Positions 16,850-26,674 of a stretch of DNA of 45,658 nucleotides are shown one piece after another. Numbering within the stretch: position 1 is the stretch's first letter; each line of letters begins with the position of its first letter. The translations under genes and the position numbers were made by a program. The stretch comes from Alphaproteobacteria bacterium (GTDB taxonomy: Bacteria; Pseudomonadota; Alphaproteobacteria; Puniceispirillales; Puniceispirillaceae). Location of the stretch: positions 1-45,658 of the forward strand of contig WTJA01000096.1 of assembly GCA_011524995.1 (NCBI GenBank), written 5' to 3'. Under the pieces are notes generated by a model that was not told the origin of the DNA, searched no databases, and worked only from the letters and a program-made list of their open reading frames with translations.

Positions 16850-17623
16850 CTAGCCAATCTTGCCAGAAATATACGCTTCTGTTTGGTCATTCTTAGGATT
16901 TGAGAAGATATCAACCGTGGTGCCATGCTCTACCAATTCACCGAGATGGAAATAGGCTGTCTTCTGAGAAACACGAGCGGCTTGCTGCATTGAATGCGTG
17001 ACAATCAAAATCGTGAATTTTTTCTGAAGCTCACTAATCAGCTCTTCGATAATGGTAGTTGCAATAGGGTCGAGCGCGGAACAAGGCTCATCCATCAACA
17101 ATACCTCAGGATTCACAGCAATTGCCCGCGCAATGCATAAGCGTTGTTGCTGCCCACCTGACAGGGCAGTGGCTTGGTCATGCAAGCGATCAGATACCTC
17201 ACCCCAAAGGCCTGCTTTTTTGAGCGAATCTTCTACCACATCTTGCTCTTCACGGCGTGATGTGACCAAACCATGAATGCGGGGGCCGTAAGCGACATTT
17301 TCGAAAATTGTTTTCGGAAACGGGTTGGGCTTCTGGAAGACCATACCGACCTTGGCGCGCAACAATACAGGGTCAAGCGCTGCATCATTAATTTCCGCGC
17401 CATCAAGCTGGATAGAGCCAGAGACTTTCGCTGAGGGAATGACATCATTCATCCGGTTAAAACAACGAAGAAAGGTAGATTTACCGCAGCCAGAGGGACC
17501 AATGAAAGCAGTTACTGTCTTTGCTTCAATATCTAATGAGACGTTATGAAGCGCTTGCTTGTCCCCATAGTGAACAGACACATCTGCGGCTTTGATTTTA
17601 ATCCCAGTCTTCTTGGCCATCAT
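16850..17623 (-). CDS. pstB: Phosphate ABC transporter ATPase PstB
   Basis: ATP-binding subunit of the high-affinity phosphate importer, about 258 residues from the ATG at 17623 (a second ATG follows directly). Walker A is GPSGCGKST, the signature is [16 protein letters not shown] and Walker B is [13 protein letters not shown], with the H-loop in IVTHSMQQA. The [12 protein letters not shown] and [23 protein letters not shown]-type stretches are PstB-specific. An in-frame GTG/ATG further upstream would overlap pstA. PhoU, usually encoded next, is missing; phoR follows after about 130 bases. Confidence 0.96.
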   Translation of the reverse strand: MMAKKTGIKIKAADVSVHYGDKQALHNVSLDIEAKTVTAFIGPSGCGKSTFLRCFNRMNDVIPSAKVSGSIQLDGAEINDAALDPVLLRAKVGMVFQKPNPFPKTIFENVAYGPRIHGLVTSRREEQDVVEDSLKKAGLWGEVSDRLHDQATALSGGQQQRLCIARAIAVNPEVLLMDEPCSALDPIATTIIEELISELQKKFTILIVTHSMQQAARVSQKTAYFHLGELVEHGTTVDIFSNPKNDQTEAYISGKIG

Positions 17624-17634
17624 AATCTCTTTCT

Positions 17635-18942
17635 TTACCACTTCTTCTCAAACTTACGACGCAGCATGACAGCCGTCAGGTTCATCGCAATGAGGAATAA
17701 TAACAATACGACAATGGCCAATGATGACCGTTCATAAAAGGCACGCTCAGCCGAATCTGCCCAGATAAAAATTTGGACGGGCAAAGCTGTGGCTGGTGAT
17801 GTCACACTTGTTGGCACATCAACAATAAAGGCAACCATCCCGATCATAATCAAAGGAGCTGTCTCACCGAGTGCCTGTGCCAAACCAATGATTGTGCCCG
17901 TGAGGATACCTGGTGCAGCAAGCGGTAACACATGGTCCAATGCCGCCTGCATGCGCGAGGCCCCAATACCAAGTGCAGCATCCCTAATTGAAGTTGGCAC
18001 AGCGCGGATAGAAGCTCTTGTTGCAATGATGATTGTTGGCAAAGTCATCAATGCCAATACCATACCACCCACGAGTGGCGCGGAGCGCGGCAAGCCGAAA
18101 AAGCCAAGAAAGACAGATAAGCCTAGTAAACCGAAAACAATCGATGGCACTGCCGCCAGATTATTAATATTTACTTCAATAAAGTCTGTGACTTTTCCGG
18201 GCTTAGCGAAATATTCAAGATAAATGGCTGCCATGACCGCCAAAGGCAGTGACAAGATTACCGTCACCATTAGCGCTAAAGCCGAACCGACGACAGCACC
18301 AAGAATACCGGCACTCTCTGGTTCACGCGAATCAGCCGCGGTAAAGAAGGTCGTATTGAAAACTTTCCGAATTTTGCCATCTGCGACAAGCGCGTCTACC
18401 CAAGCAATCTGTTGGTCACTTAACCGGCGTTGCTGTTCTGGGAGATTGCGGTCCATACGCCCTTTCATAAGCATATCGACATCATCAGAAGTCTTAACCC
18501 AAAAACTAGTTGGCAAAGTGGCTTCTGGGCCCGCCGCTTCAACCAGCTGACGAAGCTCGAAACCGGCATTAGCCGATACAAGCTCCCCTAAAGCACGTTG
18601 CGCCATGCGGTCGGTTACATCTGGGAAATTTGTCCGGAATGACTTTTTGATGCTTGAACCCCAACCATAGCGACGCAGACGCTTCTCATCAAATTGCCCC
18701 TCATCATTGAGCAATTTCGCGATCGGGATTTCAAGGTCGATTTTCACTTGTGTTTGCTGCAAGGCTGTATAACCATTGCCGATCACAGTTGACAGTAATG
18801 TCACCAAGAACCCAATGGCAAAGATAATGGCAGCCACCCCATAAGCCCGCAGCCGCCGCTCTTTGGCATGGCGCTTCTTTAAGCTTGCTTCGATGATAGC
18901 CGCACGCTTTTTGGCGCCTAATTTTTGAACCACATTACTCAT
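17635..18942 (-). CDS. pstA: Phosphate ABC transporter permease PstA, long form
   Basis: Inner-membrane permease of 435 residues. The C-terminal 220 residues are the standard PstA domain, with the ATPase-docking loop [22 protein letters not shown] and the [10 protein letters not shown] motif. The N-terminal half adds one membrane segment (about 32-52) and a large soluble domain (about 60-200), as in the long PstA form common in alphaproteobacteria. It overlaps the end of pstC by 8 bases, so the two are translationally coupled. Confidence 0.95.
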   Translation of the reverse strand: MSNVVQKLGAKKRAAIIEASLKKRHAKERRLRAYGVAAIIFAIGFLVTLLSTVIGNGYTALQQTQVKIDLEIPIAKLLNDEGQFDEKRLRRYGWGSSIKKSFRTNFPDVTDRMAQRALGELVSANAGFELRQLVEAAGPEATLPTSFWVKTSDDVDMLMKGRMDRNLPEQQRRLSDQQIAWVDALVADGKIRKVFNTTFFTAADSREPESAGILGAVVGSALALMVTVILSLPLAVMAAIYLEYFAKPGKVTDFIEVNINNLAAVPSIVFGLLGLSVFLGFFGLPRSAPLVGGMVLALMTLPTIIIATRASIRAVPTSIRDAALGIGASRMQAALDHVLPLAAPGILTGTIIGLAQALGETAPLIMIGMVAFIVDVPTSVTSPATALPVQIFIWADSAERAFYERSSLAIVVLLLFLIAMNLTAVMLRRKFEKKW

Positions 18943-20347
18943 AGCGCTGCCCCAAACGTCTAGCCGCTGTTAAAGCAGCAATATTCAATAGTAGCGTTGC
19001 CGTAAACAAGGTAATACCAAGCGCAAAAGCAGAGAGCGTTTTTAGCGAATCAAAGGCAGTATCACCTGTTAGCAACATCACAATTTGCACGGTCACTGTT
19101 GTGACAGACTCCAATGGATTAGCGGTCAATTTCGCAGATACACCTGCTGCCATCACCACGATCATTGTCTCACCAATGGCGCGGCTAATCGCCAGCAAAA
19201 AGGCGCCAACAAGGCCAGGGAACGCGGCTGGCAACACAACTTTGGTCACCATTTCACCACGGGTCGAACCGAGGCCAAGCGCCCCATCCCGCAAAGATTG
19301 CGGCACAGCGGTAATCACATCATCTGATAGAGAAGAGATAAAGGGGATAATCATAACCCCCATCACAGCACCTGCCGCCAAAGCTGATTGCGCTGACACA
19401 TCAAGACCAAGATTTAAGCCAATTGCGCGGAAAAATGGCGCAGCCGTCAAAGCGGCAAAAAAACCATAAACCACTGTTGGAACACCAGCTAGCACTTCCA
19501 AAGTTGGTTTTACCACATCACGCACACGCTTTGAGGCAAATTCAGCCATATAGATAGCCGCAAATAACCCAATCGGGAGCGCTACTGCCATCGCAATGGT
19601 AGCCACTAACAGCGTGCCAGCCATCACAGGCAACATGCCAAAGGAGCCAGTGGACCCGCCAACATCTTCATCAGCTGCGCCTGCTGCGACTTCGCGCAAG
19701 GCCACATTTGGCGACCAATGGGTACCAAAGAAGAAATCAAGCAAACCATATTGTGAGAAAAAGCGCACCGCCTCAATTAGCAAAGACGCAATAATTCCAA
19801 CAGTCGTTACAATTGCGATCGCAGCAGCAATGAAAAAGGCGCGACGAAGCAATGTTTCAAACAGGATGCGTGCTTTCAATGCAGGCGAGACGCGGCGATA
19901 GGCGTAAATAACAGCTACGAGCATAGCAAGAAGCACAATAGAGGTCCGCAGGTTTGACGCTTGCTGCAATGCTTCAGCATAATCATCAGCAAGTTTCAAT
20001 AACGTCTCATCTTGCGATTCGATAAGGCCAGCTGCAATATTTTGCACTTGCGCTAGCTTCAGATCTAGAAAGCCTTTTTCCAAATCTGGGTAAGCCTGCA
20101 CAAGCAAGGTTTGTACATTGGCATCGATGAAAGGCTGCGAGCCCAAGGTCCAAACAACCAAGACAAGAAAAGCAGGAAGGAGGGCCCATGCACCAGCATA
20201 GAGCCCATAATAGCGCGCCAGCGAATGCGGTTTAACATGGTCCGCGGCAGCAGCTTGGGTAACTTTACGACGGGAAAAAAGGTAAGTGGCAATCGCAATG
20301 ACTACAATCAGCAGAGCAAGGCTCGAAAATGATGTGAAGAACGTCAT
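18935..20347 (-). CDS. pstC: Phosphate ABC transporter permease PstC, long form
   Basis: Inner-membrane permease of 470 residues. The C-terminal permease domain shows SLRDGALGLGSTRGEMVTKVVLP (docking loop) and AISRAIGETMIV, both diagnostic of PstC. A long N-terminal region contains two to three membrane segments (about 8-25, 50-68 and 135-150) and a soluble stretch rich in Asp, Glu and Leu between 75 and 132. This matches the extended PstC found with long PstA in alphaproteobacteria. It is separated from pstS by about 137 bases containing a hairpin terminator or attenuator. Confidence 0.95.
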   Translation of the reverse strand: MTFFTSFSSLALLIVVIAIATYLFSRRKVTQAAAADHVKPHSLARYYGLYAGAWALLPAFLVLVVWTLGSQPFIDANVQTLLVQAYPDLEKGFLDLKLAQVQNIAAGLIESQDETLLKLADDYAEALQQASNLRTSIVLLAMLVAVIYAYRRVSPALKARILFETLLRRAFFIAAAIAIVTTVGIIASLLIEAVRFFSQYGLLDFFFGTHWSPNVALREVAAGAADEDVGGSTGSFGMLPVMAGTLLVATIAMAVALPIGLFAAIYMAEFASKRVRDVVKPTLEVLAGVPTVVYGFFAALTAAPFFRAIGLNLGLDVSAQSALAAGAVMGVMIIPFISSLSDDVITAVPQSLRDGALGLGSTRGEMVTKVVLPAAFPGLVGAFLLAISRAIGETMIVVMAAGVSAKLTANPLESVTTVTVQIVMLLTGDTAFDSLKTLSAFALGITLFTATLLLNIAALTAARRLGQRYE

Positions 20348-20429
20348 GTTGCTTTGTCCTACTTAACCAATGACCGCCTATCGTTTCTCTCGCCTTATAT
20401 CAGGGGAGGTAATAGGAGTGCAAGTATGG

Positions 20430-20462
20430 AAAAAGCACCATAGCCTAGATTGGCTATGGTGC
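20430..20462 (-). terminator. Terminator/attenuator between pstS and pstC
   Basis: An 11-bp perfect stem (GCACCATAGCC / GGCTATGGTGC) with a 6-base loop is followed on the minus strand by five T. It lies 23 bases beyond the pstS stop. It probably lets pstS be made in excess over the membrane subunits by partial termination, a usual arrangement for binding proteins. Confidence 0.8.
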
Positions 20463-20484
20463 CTTTATTATCTAAAGGTCTCTT

Positions 20485-21522
20485 TTATAGAGAAAATGCG
20501 GCTTCCACTTGCTCTTGGAAATCATCCTCTGACAAAGGAACAAGACCAGCTGGGAAGAGATAGCCATCCATGCCCATTGCTTCTTCAGAAATGAACGCCT
20601 CGATGAATTCCATCAAACCAGGCACAACATCAACATGTTGCTTTTTCACATAGAAAAATAGTGGGCGTGCACCAGGATATTCATATGATGCGATTGTTTC
20701 AAAGTTTAGCTCAACACCATCCAGGATAGAGGCTTTTACCTTGTCGCGGTTAGTGTCAAAGAATGAGTAACCGAAGACACCAAATAAGTTCTTGTCAGCT
20801 GCGAGCTTTTCGATAATGAGTGAATCATTCTCGCCAACTTCAATAGCAACGCCATCTTCACGAAGTGATTTGTAGAGATTCTTTGTTTCACCATCATAAA
20901 GACCAAGCTTCTTCCAGCCCTCTTTCATGAAAAGCGAACCCATCGCATCTCGCGTACCTGAGGTTGGTGGTGGTACCATCACTGAGATTGGCAAAGCCGG
21001 AAGACCCAGAGCATTTACCCCCATTTGTCCTGCCACAAAGGCATCAACCTGCGCCCATGTCTTCATGCCATTGGCTTGAATGTCAGCACCATTTGCAATA
21101 CCGCCACCAGGCAATTCTGCAGCTAGTGCTGCCGCGATATGTGCGATTGAGATTGAGAAAGATTCACCCTCGAGAGAATTGGCAAATGCGACGCCATCGT
21201 TACCAACAATAAATTCGACGAATTCAACACCGTTTGATGCACAAAGCTCTTCCTCTGAGGCTTTAATGGCGCGTGAGGCATTTGTGATATCAGGATGTGA
21301 CAGACCGACACCTGCACAAAATAGCTTCAGCCCCCCACCAGAACCTGTTGATTCAATCACAGGTGTCTTAAAACCCGAAGATTGGCCGAACTTTTCAGCA
21401 ACGATTGTTGAAAATGGATAAACCGTTGATGACCCAACAATTGAAATCTGGTCACGAGCCTGTGCAGCGCCTGAAACAGCCACCATAGCTACAAAACCAA
21501 CAAAACCATGAACGAAACGCAT
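20485..21522 (-). CDS. pstS: Periplasmic phosphate-binding protein PstS
   Basis: High-affinity phosphate receptor, 345 residues. A signal peptide (MRFVHGFVGFVAMVAVSGAA, cleavage near QARD) precedes the phosphate-loop motif GSSTVYPFS. Further ligand regions are ESTGSGGGLKLFC and SGTRDA. Good Shine-Dalgarno sequence AGGGAAGG precedes the ATG. A three-repeat Pho box lies 63 bases upstream, so expression should rise on phosphate starvation through PhoB. It delivers phosphate to PstCAB encoded downstream. Confidence 0.95.
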   Translation of the reverse strand: MRFVHGFVGFVAMVAVSGAAQARDQISIVGSSTVYPFSTIVAEKFGQSSGFKTPVIESTGSGGGLKLFCAGVGLSHPDITNASRAIKASEEELCASNGVEFVEFIVGNDGVAFANSLEGESFSISIAHIAAALAAELPGGGIANGADIQANGMKTWAQVDAFVAGQMGVNALGLPALPISVMVPPPTSGTRDAMGSLFMKEGWKKLGLYDGETKNLYKSLREDGVAIEVGENDSLIIEKLAADKNLFGVFGYSFFDTNRDKVKASILDGVELNFETIASYEYPGARPLFFYVKKQHVDVVPGLMEFIEAFISEEAMGMDGYLFPAGLVPLSEDDFQEQVEAAFSL

Positions 21523-21585
21523 TGGATAATCCTTCCCTATCGCGAACCTAAATCACTTCCGATGACGCCACAATAAGGGAGGTTT

Positions 21586-21614
21586 GTGACAATTTTGTTA
21601 CAAATAGGTGACAG
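21586..21614 (-). promoter_or_regulatory. Pho box upstream of pstS (three direct repeats)
   Basis: Read on the minus strand, CTGTCAC, TTGTAAC and TTGTCAC occur as three 7-base units separated by 4-base A/T-rich spacers (CTAT, AAAA), giving an 11-base period. This is the PhoB-binding architecture. A candidate -10 element (TTATTG, 21571-21576) begins 9 bases past the last unit, fitting a PhoB-activated promoter without a normal -35. Confidence 0.9.
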
Positions 21615-21822
21615 TTTTCAGACAAACCCTTTTTTTAAGAAGAATGCACCGCTATTTGCGCAGTTTGACCCGAATTAAAGTGACGGAGATTTCTGCCCGA
21701 AAAAGCATAACTTCACTCTTGCCCTTTTGAAAAAGAGAGCGTTAGAGTACAGAAGAATTTCCCTCACTTTCAGAGGGACGACGCCCCGTTAACCCGACTT
21801 ATGCATATCATAGGGATCTTAT

Positions 21823-23325
21823 ATGACTAACATTGCCCATTATATTAACGGCCAACTCACAGCTAGCACATCTGGTCGCTCGCAAGACGTCTTTAACCCT
21901 GCGACAGGTGAGGTTACCCATCAGGTTGCTTTGGCAAGTGAAGCAGAGGTTGATGCCGCAATTGCAGCTGCGAAGGCGGCATGGTCTTCTTGGGCAGCCC
22001 AACCAGTATTACGCCGCGCGCGCATCATGGATAAGTTCAAATATATCGTCAATGAACGTGCACAAGAACTAGCAGAAGCGATTTCAGCCCAACATGGTAA
22101 AACCGTAGATGACGCGCTTGGTGAAGTTACCAGAGGCGTTGAAGTGGTTGAATTTGCAACCTCTGCCCCCTCATTCATGAAGGGGGAGTTCTCTGAAAAT
22201 GTCGGCTCTGGCGTCGATAGCCATATGATCCGCCAGCCGCTTGGTGTTGTGGCAGGTATTACACCTTTTAACTTCCCTGCGATGGTGCCAATGTGGATGT
22301 TCCCTGTAGCACTGGTCACAGGCAACTGCTTTATCCTGAAACCATCTGAGCGTGACCCATCAGCCTCGCTTCTATTGGCGCAATGGCTCACAGAAGCTGG
22401 GCTTCCTGATGGCGTCTTTAATGTTGTACAAGGTGATAAATTGGCGGTTGATCGCCTCCTCACTCATGAGGATATCAGCGCTGTTAGCTTTGTCGGCTCT
22501 ACCCCGATTGCAAAATATATCCATCAGACAGGTACAGCGCATGGCAAACGTGTTCAGGCGCTTGGCGGTGCGAAGAACCATATGGTTATCATGCCTGACG
22601 CAGATTTAGACATGGCCGCCTCTGCGCTGATGGGGGCCGCTTATGGGTCCGCTGGCGAGAGATGCATGGCCATTTCTGTTGCCGTACCCGTCACAGATGC
22701 TGTTGCTGATGCCTTAATTGAACGCCTTGTGCCGCAAATTGAAGCGCTCAAAATTGGGCCGGCCTCTGATCCAAGCTCAGAGATGGGGCCGCTTGTGACA
22801 CAGGATGCGGTGGCAAGAGTGAATGACTATGTCACACGTGGCGAGGCCCAAGGCGCCAAAGTTGTGTTGGATGGCCGCGGCTTTACCCAAAATAAGCAAG
22901 GCTATGAAAAGGGTTTCTTTGTTGGCGGCACATTACTGGATAACGTCACCGAAGAGATGGATTGCTACCGGGATGAGATTTTTGGCCCCGTGCTATCAGT
23001 GGTGCGTAAAAAATCATATCAAGAGGCCGTCGACCTCATCCATGGTCACAATTATGCCAATGGCACAGCTATCTTCACAAGAGATGGTGATGCGGCGCGC
23101 AGCTTTGCCCAAGATATCGAAGTGGGAATGGTGGGTGTGAATGTCCCAATCCCTGTGCCGATGGCATTCCATAGCTTTGGTGGTTGGAAAGATTCTCTGT
23201 TTGGGGAACATCACATGCATGGGATGGAAGGGGTGCGTTTCTATACTCGCATCAAGACAACAACCATCCGCTGGCCATCTGGCATGCGAAGTGATCCACA
23301 ATTCACAATGCCAACATTAGGATAA
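21823..23325 (+). CDS. mmsA: Methylmalonate-semialdehyde dehydrogenase (CoA-acylating)
   Basis: Aldehyde dehydrogenase of 500 residues, probably converting methylmalonate semialdehyde, and malonate semialdehyde, to propionyl-CoA or acetyl-CoA with NAD and CoA. Features typical of MmsA are the N-terminal YINGQ, GVVAGITPFNFPAMVPMWMFP, the catalytic Cys281 in SAGERCMAIS, and IPVPMAFHSFGGWKDS near the end. In marine bacteria it serves valine, myo-inositol, beta-alanine or DMSP-derived C3 aldehydes. It is transcribed alone, divergent from pstS and closed by a terminator. The start ATG has AGGGA upstream. Confidence 0.92.
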   Translation: MTNIAHYINGQLTASTSGRSQDVFNPATGEVTHQVALASEAEVDAAIAAAKAAWSSWAAQPVLRRARIMDKFKYIVNERAQELAEAISAQHGKTVDDALGEVTRGVEVVEFATSAPSFMKGEFSENVGSGVDSHMIRQPLGVVAGITPFNFPAMVPMWMFPVALVTGNCFILKPSERDPSASLLLAQWLTEAGLPDGVFNVVQGDKLAVDRLLTHEDISAVSFVGSTPIAKYIHQTGTAHGKRVQALGGAKNHMVIMPDADLDMAASALMGAAYGSAGERCMAISVAVPVTDAVADALIERLVPQIEALKIGPASDPSSEMGPLVTQDAVARVNDYVTRGEAQGAKVVLDGRGFTQNKQGYEKGFFVGGTLLDNVTEEMDCYRDEIFGPVLSVVRKKSYQEAVDLIHGHNYANGTAIFTRDGDAARSFAQDIEVGMVGVNVPIPVPMAFHSFGGWKDSLFGEHHMHGMEGVRFYTRIKTTTIRWPSGMRSDPQFTMPTLG

Positions 23326-23330
23326 AACTA

Positions 23331-23357
23331 AAAGGCCCTCAGATGAGGGCCTTTTTT
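23331..23357 (+). terminator. Bidirectional terminator between mmsA and acetoacetyl-CoA synthetase
   Basis: Stem GGCCCTC / GAGGGCC with loop AGAT is followed on plus by six T and preceded by a run of A, so it can also serve the convergent minus-strand gene ending at 23375. It starts a few bases after the mmsA stop. Confidence 0.88.
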
Positions 23358-23374
23358 AGTCGTTTAGCGAGGTG

Positions 23375-25318
23375 TTACGATAAGTCTGGCAAATCCCGAA
23401 AATGATCGAGAGCCTCTGGATTCGCCAAGGCACCAACATTGTCGATTTCCTTGCCATGAACAATATCTCTGACCGCCAATTCTGTGATTTTACCCGATTT
23501 CGTGCGGGGAATATCAGCCACCTGTAGAATGATGGCAGGCACGTGACGCGGCGTCGCATTTTGCCGAATCTGCCCTTTGATTTTCGCGCGCAACCCGTCA
23601 TCGATGGCAAGGCCATCGCGCAATCTGACGAACAACACCACGCGTTGGTCATCATCCCAATCTTGGCCAATCACAACCGCCTCAACGACCTCATCTAGGG
23701 CTTCTACCTGACGATAAATCTCTGCGGTGCCAATACGAACACCGCCTGGATTGAGAGTCGCATCTGACCGACCATAAAAGATCATGCCACCTTGCGGTGT
23801 TAACTCTACGCAATCACCATGGTGCCAAATATTTTCAAATCGCGCGAAATAGGCTTTGTGATAGCGGGCGCCATCTTCATCATTCCAGAATGACACTGGC
23901 ATTGACGGATGCGCTGAGATACAGACAAGCTCGCCCTTCTCACCTTCAATCGGCTCACCAGCTTCGGAATAAACACGCACATCCATGCCAAGGATACGTT
24001 TCTGGCATTGCCCCCGATAAACAGGGTCAATGGGGCTGCCGCCAACAAAACAGCCAATAATATCAGTCCCGCCTGCAATAGAGGCAAGGCATAAGTCAGA
24101 CTTCCAAGCGTTGTAAATATAATCAAACCCGGCCGCTGCGAGGGGAGAGCCCGTTGAGAAGATAACGCGCAAATCATCTAAATTAGCAACGTCACGGGCT
24201 ACCAATCCTGCTTTGGCGCAGGCATCAATATATTTGGCAGATGTGCCGAAATGACTCACTTGTTCTGCTGCGATGATCTCAGCAAACCGGCTAGCCCCCG
24301 GATAGAAGGGAGAGCCGTCATAAAGGACAAGGCTTGCCCCACACATCAAAGCTGAGATGGACCAGTTCCACATCATCCAGCCACAAGTTGTGAAATAAAA
24401 GAGGCGGTCACCCTCTTGCACATCACCTTGTAATTGCAGCTCTTGCTTGTGACGTATCATCGTGCCACCCACCGAATGCACAATGCATTTTGGCAAGCCT
24501 GTGGTGCCAGATGAAAACATGATATAGAGCGGATGATCAAAGGAAACACGCGTAAATGTCAGCTCTTGCGGCTGATAGGGGGCACAAAATGCCTCCCAAG
24601 AAATAGCATCTTCATGGGTAGCTGTTGGCGCATCATCACAAAGCGAGAAATAAACAAGTTTCTGTGCTGAAGGGATGGCTTCTAGGAGCTCTTCTCCCAG
24701 CGGCAGAGAGGGAAATGATTTGCCATTATAATAATAGCCGTCAGCACAGAGTAATAAGGTCGGTTCAATTTGCGCGAGCCTATCCATCGCTGCGGCAAAT
24801 CCAAAATCGGGTGAACAGCTCGACCAAATCGCACCAAGCGAGGTAGCCGCTAACATAAAGGCAATCGTCTCTGCTGTGTTTGGCACCAAGCCAGCCACTC
24901 TGTCGCCTTGTGAGACACCAGCATCACGCATCGCTTGCTGCAAGCGAGACACCGTCTGCTGTAAGTCATCATAAGACCAGCTATGACGCGCACCGTCCTC
25001 ACGATGGAAAATAATCGCCTCATCTTCGCCTTGATAACGCAGCATATTCTCAGCGAAATTCACCTGCGCCTCTGGGAAGAAGGCCGCTTTTCGAATATCA
25101 TCATCATGATGATAGGCCACCTCACCAGGCACCCCAATCAGATCGGTAAAGTCCCAAACACTGCGCCAAAAGCTATCCTTATCAGACACAGACCACGCCC
25201 ATAGCGCATCATAAGATGAGAAGTCCCCTATCTCTTCTTCGCGCAGATAATTCATATAATGGGCTAATAAGCAGTCTTGTGATTGTTGGTCAGAAGGAGA
25301 CCACAGCATGTCATCCAT
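23375..25318 (-). CDS. Acetoacetyl-CoA synthetase
   Basis: AMP-forming acyl-CoA ligase of 647 residues, the length of acetoacetate-CoA ligases (AacS). The N-terminal ACAS-type domain, SFWRSVWDFTDLIGVPG and the ATP-binding motif MFSSGTTGLPKCIVHSVGG are characteristic, as are SCSPDFGFAAAMDRLAQIEP and GGTDIIGCFVGGSP. The C-terminal lysine of the adenylate-forming family is in PRTKSGKITELAV. It activates acetoacetate to acetoacetyl-CoA in the cytoplasm. The ATG at 25318 has GGAGG upstream. The HemL-like gene begins its operon about 30 bases upstream on the same strand. Confidence 0.92.
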   Translation of the reverse strand: MDDMLWSPSDQQSQDCLLAHYMNYLREEEIGDFSSYDALWAWSVSDKDSFWRSVWDFTDLIGVPGEVAYHHDDDIRKAAFFPEAQVNFAENMLRYQGEDEAIIFHREDGARHSWSYDDLQQTVSRLQQAMRDAGVSQGDRVAGLVPNTAETIAFMLAATSLGAIWSSCSPDFGFAAAMDRLAQIEPTLLLCADGYYYNGKSFPSLPLGEELLEAIPSAQKLVYFSLCDDAPTATHEDAISWEAFCAPYQPQELTFTRVSFDHPLYIMFSSGTTGLPKCIVHSVGGTMIRHKQELQLQGDVQEGDRLFYFTTCGWMMWNWSISALMCGASLVLYDGSPFYPGASRFAEIIAAEQVSHFGTSAKYIDACAKAGLVARDVANLDDLRVIFSTGSPLAAAGFDYIYNAWKSDLCLASIAGGTDIIGCFVGGSPIDPVYRGQCQKRILGMDVRVYSEAGEPIEGEKGELVCISAHPSMPVSFWNDEDGARYHKAYFARFENIWHHGDCVELTPQGGMIFYGRSDATLNPGGVRIGTAEIYRQVEALDEVVEAVVIGQDWDDDQRVVLFVRLRDGLAIDDGLRAKIKGQIRQNATPRHVPAIILQVADIPRTKSGKITELAVRDIVHGKEIDNVGALANPEALDHFRDLPDLS

Positions 25319-25348
25319 TATTGGAACCTCCGCAAATTTGGCTGCAGA

Positions 25349-26644
25349 TTATCCCATCGATTGATGGGACGCAACCTCCTGTGCCGCGAGGTGAATGGCC
25401 TTATCTGTGACCTCTAAATCATCATCTGTGAGGGCCAAAGAGGGGTAGAATTTACCAGGGCTTTTGAAGATACCATTGGCACGCAAGACTTTGTTAAAGA
25501 CCATATTTGACTTTGCATCAGCTGCCTTCACATCGCGGTAATTGCGCACATCATGGTCACAAAATAGCACATCAAACAATGTCGGTTGTCCCACGATCTG
25601 ATGGGCAACCCCTGCGGCATCAAGATGCGTTTCAATCATTCCCATCACTGTTTCACCCAACTCATAGAGCCGCTCATACGCCCCATCACGGCGCAGAATT
25701 TCCATGGTCTTCAAGCCTGCGATAGAGGCGACAGGGTTGCCTGACAACGTACCAAGCTGCATAAGCCAGCCTTCAGCGCCAACGGCTGATTTATCGAAAT
25801 GAGCCATGATATGTTTTGGCCCTGCAATCGCGGCAAGCGGGAACCCACCGCCAATAATCTTACCAAATGTCGCAAGATCAGGTGTCACACCATAATGGGC
25901 TTGTGCCCCTTCATAGGCAAAGCGAAACCCTGTTACCACTTCATCAAAAATCAACAAGATACCTGTTTCATCACAAATCGTGCGCAACCCTTCAAGGAAG
26001 CCGGGGACAGGCGGAATAATGCGCTGCAATGGCTCCACAATAATGGCGGCTAATTCATCTTCATATTCCGCAACTAATGAGCGTACAAATGCCAGATCAT
26101 TGAACGGCGCGACGAGCATATCAGCTTCAACGGAGGCCGGAATACCGGCTGAATCAGGTACAGCTTGCGGAAAATTCACCATTCTCTCAGGGGCAAGGCT
26201 CATTTGCGCCTCAGCACACATGCCATGATAGCCGCCTTCAAATTTGAGAATCTTAGACTTGCCGCGATAGGCTCTGGCAAGACGCATCGCATACATATCT
26301 GCTTCACCACCCGCAGAGACATACCGAATCTGTTCGGCACATGGCACCGCGCGGCAAATCTCTTCGGCAAGTGCCAAGCCATCTGGGTTATTCGCAAAGA
26401 ATGTCATCCCCTTGCCAACTTGCTCTTTGACGGCCTCTACCACTTCTGGATGGCCATGGCCTAACACCATGGGGCCAGACCCAATCAGATAGTCAACATA
26501 GCGGTTGCCCTCACTATCAAAGACATGCGCGCCGTTACCACCGGTGATGAAAATAGACGGGTCAAAATTCCCGAAACCACCAGCTGGCAAGACTGATTGC
26601 GCCCGTGATTTTAAATCAGCAAGAGAGGAGGAGATATGTGACAT
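25349..26644 (-). CDS. Class III aminotransferase, HemL-like (glutamate-1-semialdehyde aminomutase family)
   Basis: PLP-dependent enzyme of about 431 residues. Visible family features are the N-terminal AGGFGNFDPSIFITGGNGAHVFD, the cofactor loop SAGGEADMYAMRLARAYRG, the aspartate motif IFDEVVTGFRF and the Schiff-base Lys in ATFGKIIGGGFPLAA. True HemL makes 5-aminolevulinate; here the catabolic setting between an acyl-CoA ligase and an enolase-superfamily gene makes a substrate-specific aminotransferase or aminomutase more likely. A start six codons upstream at 26662 is equally possible. The substrate cannot be inferred from sequence alone. Confidence 0.85.
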   Translation of the reverse strand: MSHISSSLADLKSRAQSVLPAGGFGNFDPSIFITGGNGAHVFDSEGNRYVDYLIGSGPMVLGHGHPEVVEAVKEQVGKGMTFFANNPDGLALAEEICRAVPCAEQIRYVSAGGEADMYAMRLARAYRGKSKILKFEGGYHGMCAEAQMSLAPERMVNFPQAVPDSAGIPASVEADMLVAPFNDLAFVRSLVAEYEDELAAIIVEPLQRIIPPVPGFLEGLRTICDETGILLIFDEVVTGFRFAYEGAQAHYGVTPDLATFGKIIGGGFPLAAIAGPKHIMAHFDKSAVGAEGWLMQLGTLSGNPVASIAGLKTMEILRRDGAYERLYELGETVMGMIETHLDAAGVAHQIVGQPTLFDVLFCDHDVRNYRDVKAADAKSNMVFNKVLRANGIFKSPGKFYPSLALTDDDLEVTDKAIHLAAQEVASHQSMG

Positions 26645-26674
26645 AATACTGACGTTTCCCATTCAGCCTTGAGT

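Noticed and set aside
17789-18550. Plus-strand frames of 144 and 108 codons within pstA
   Set aside because: They are antisense shadows of the conserved PstA reading frame.
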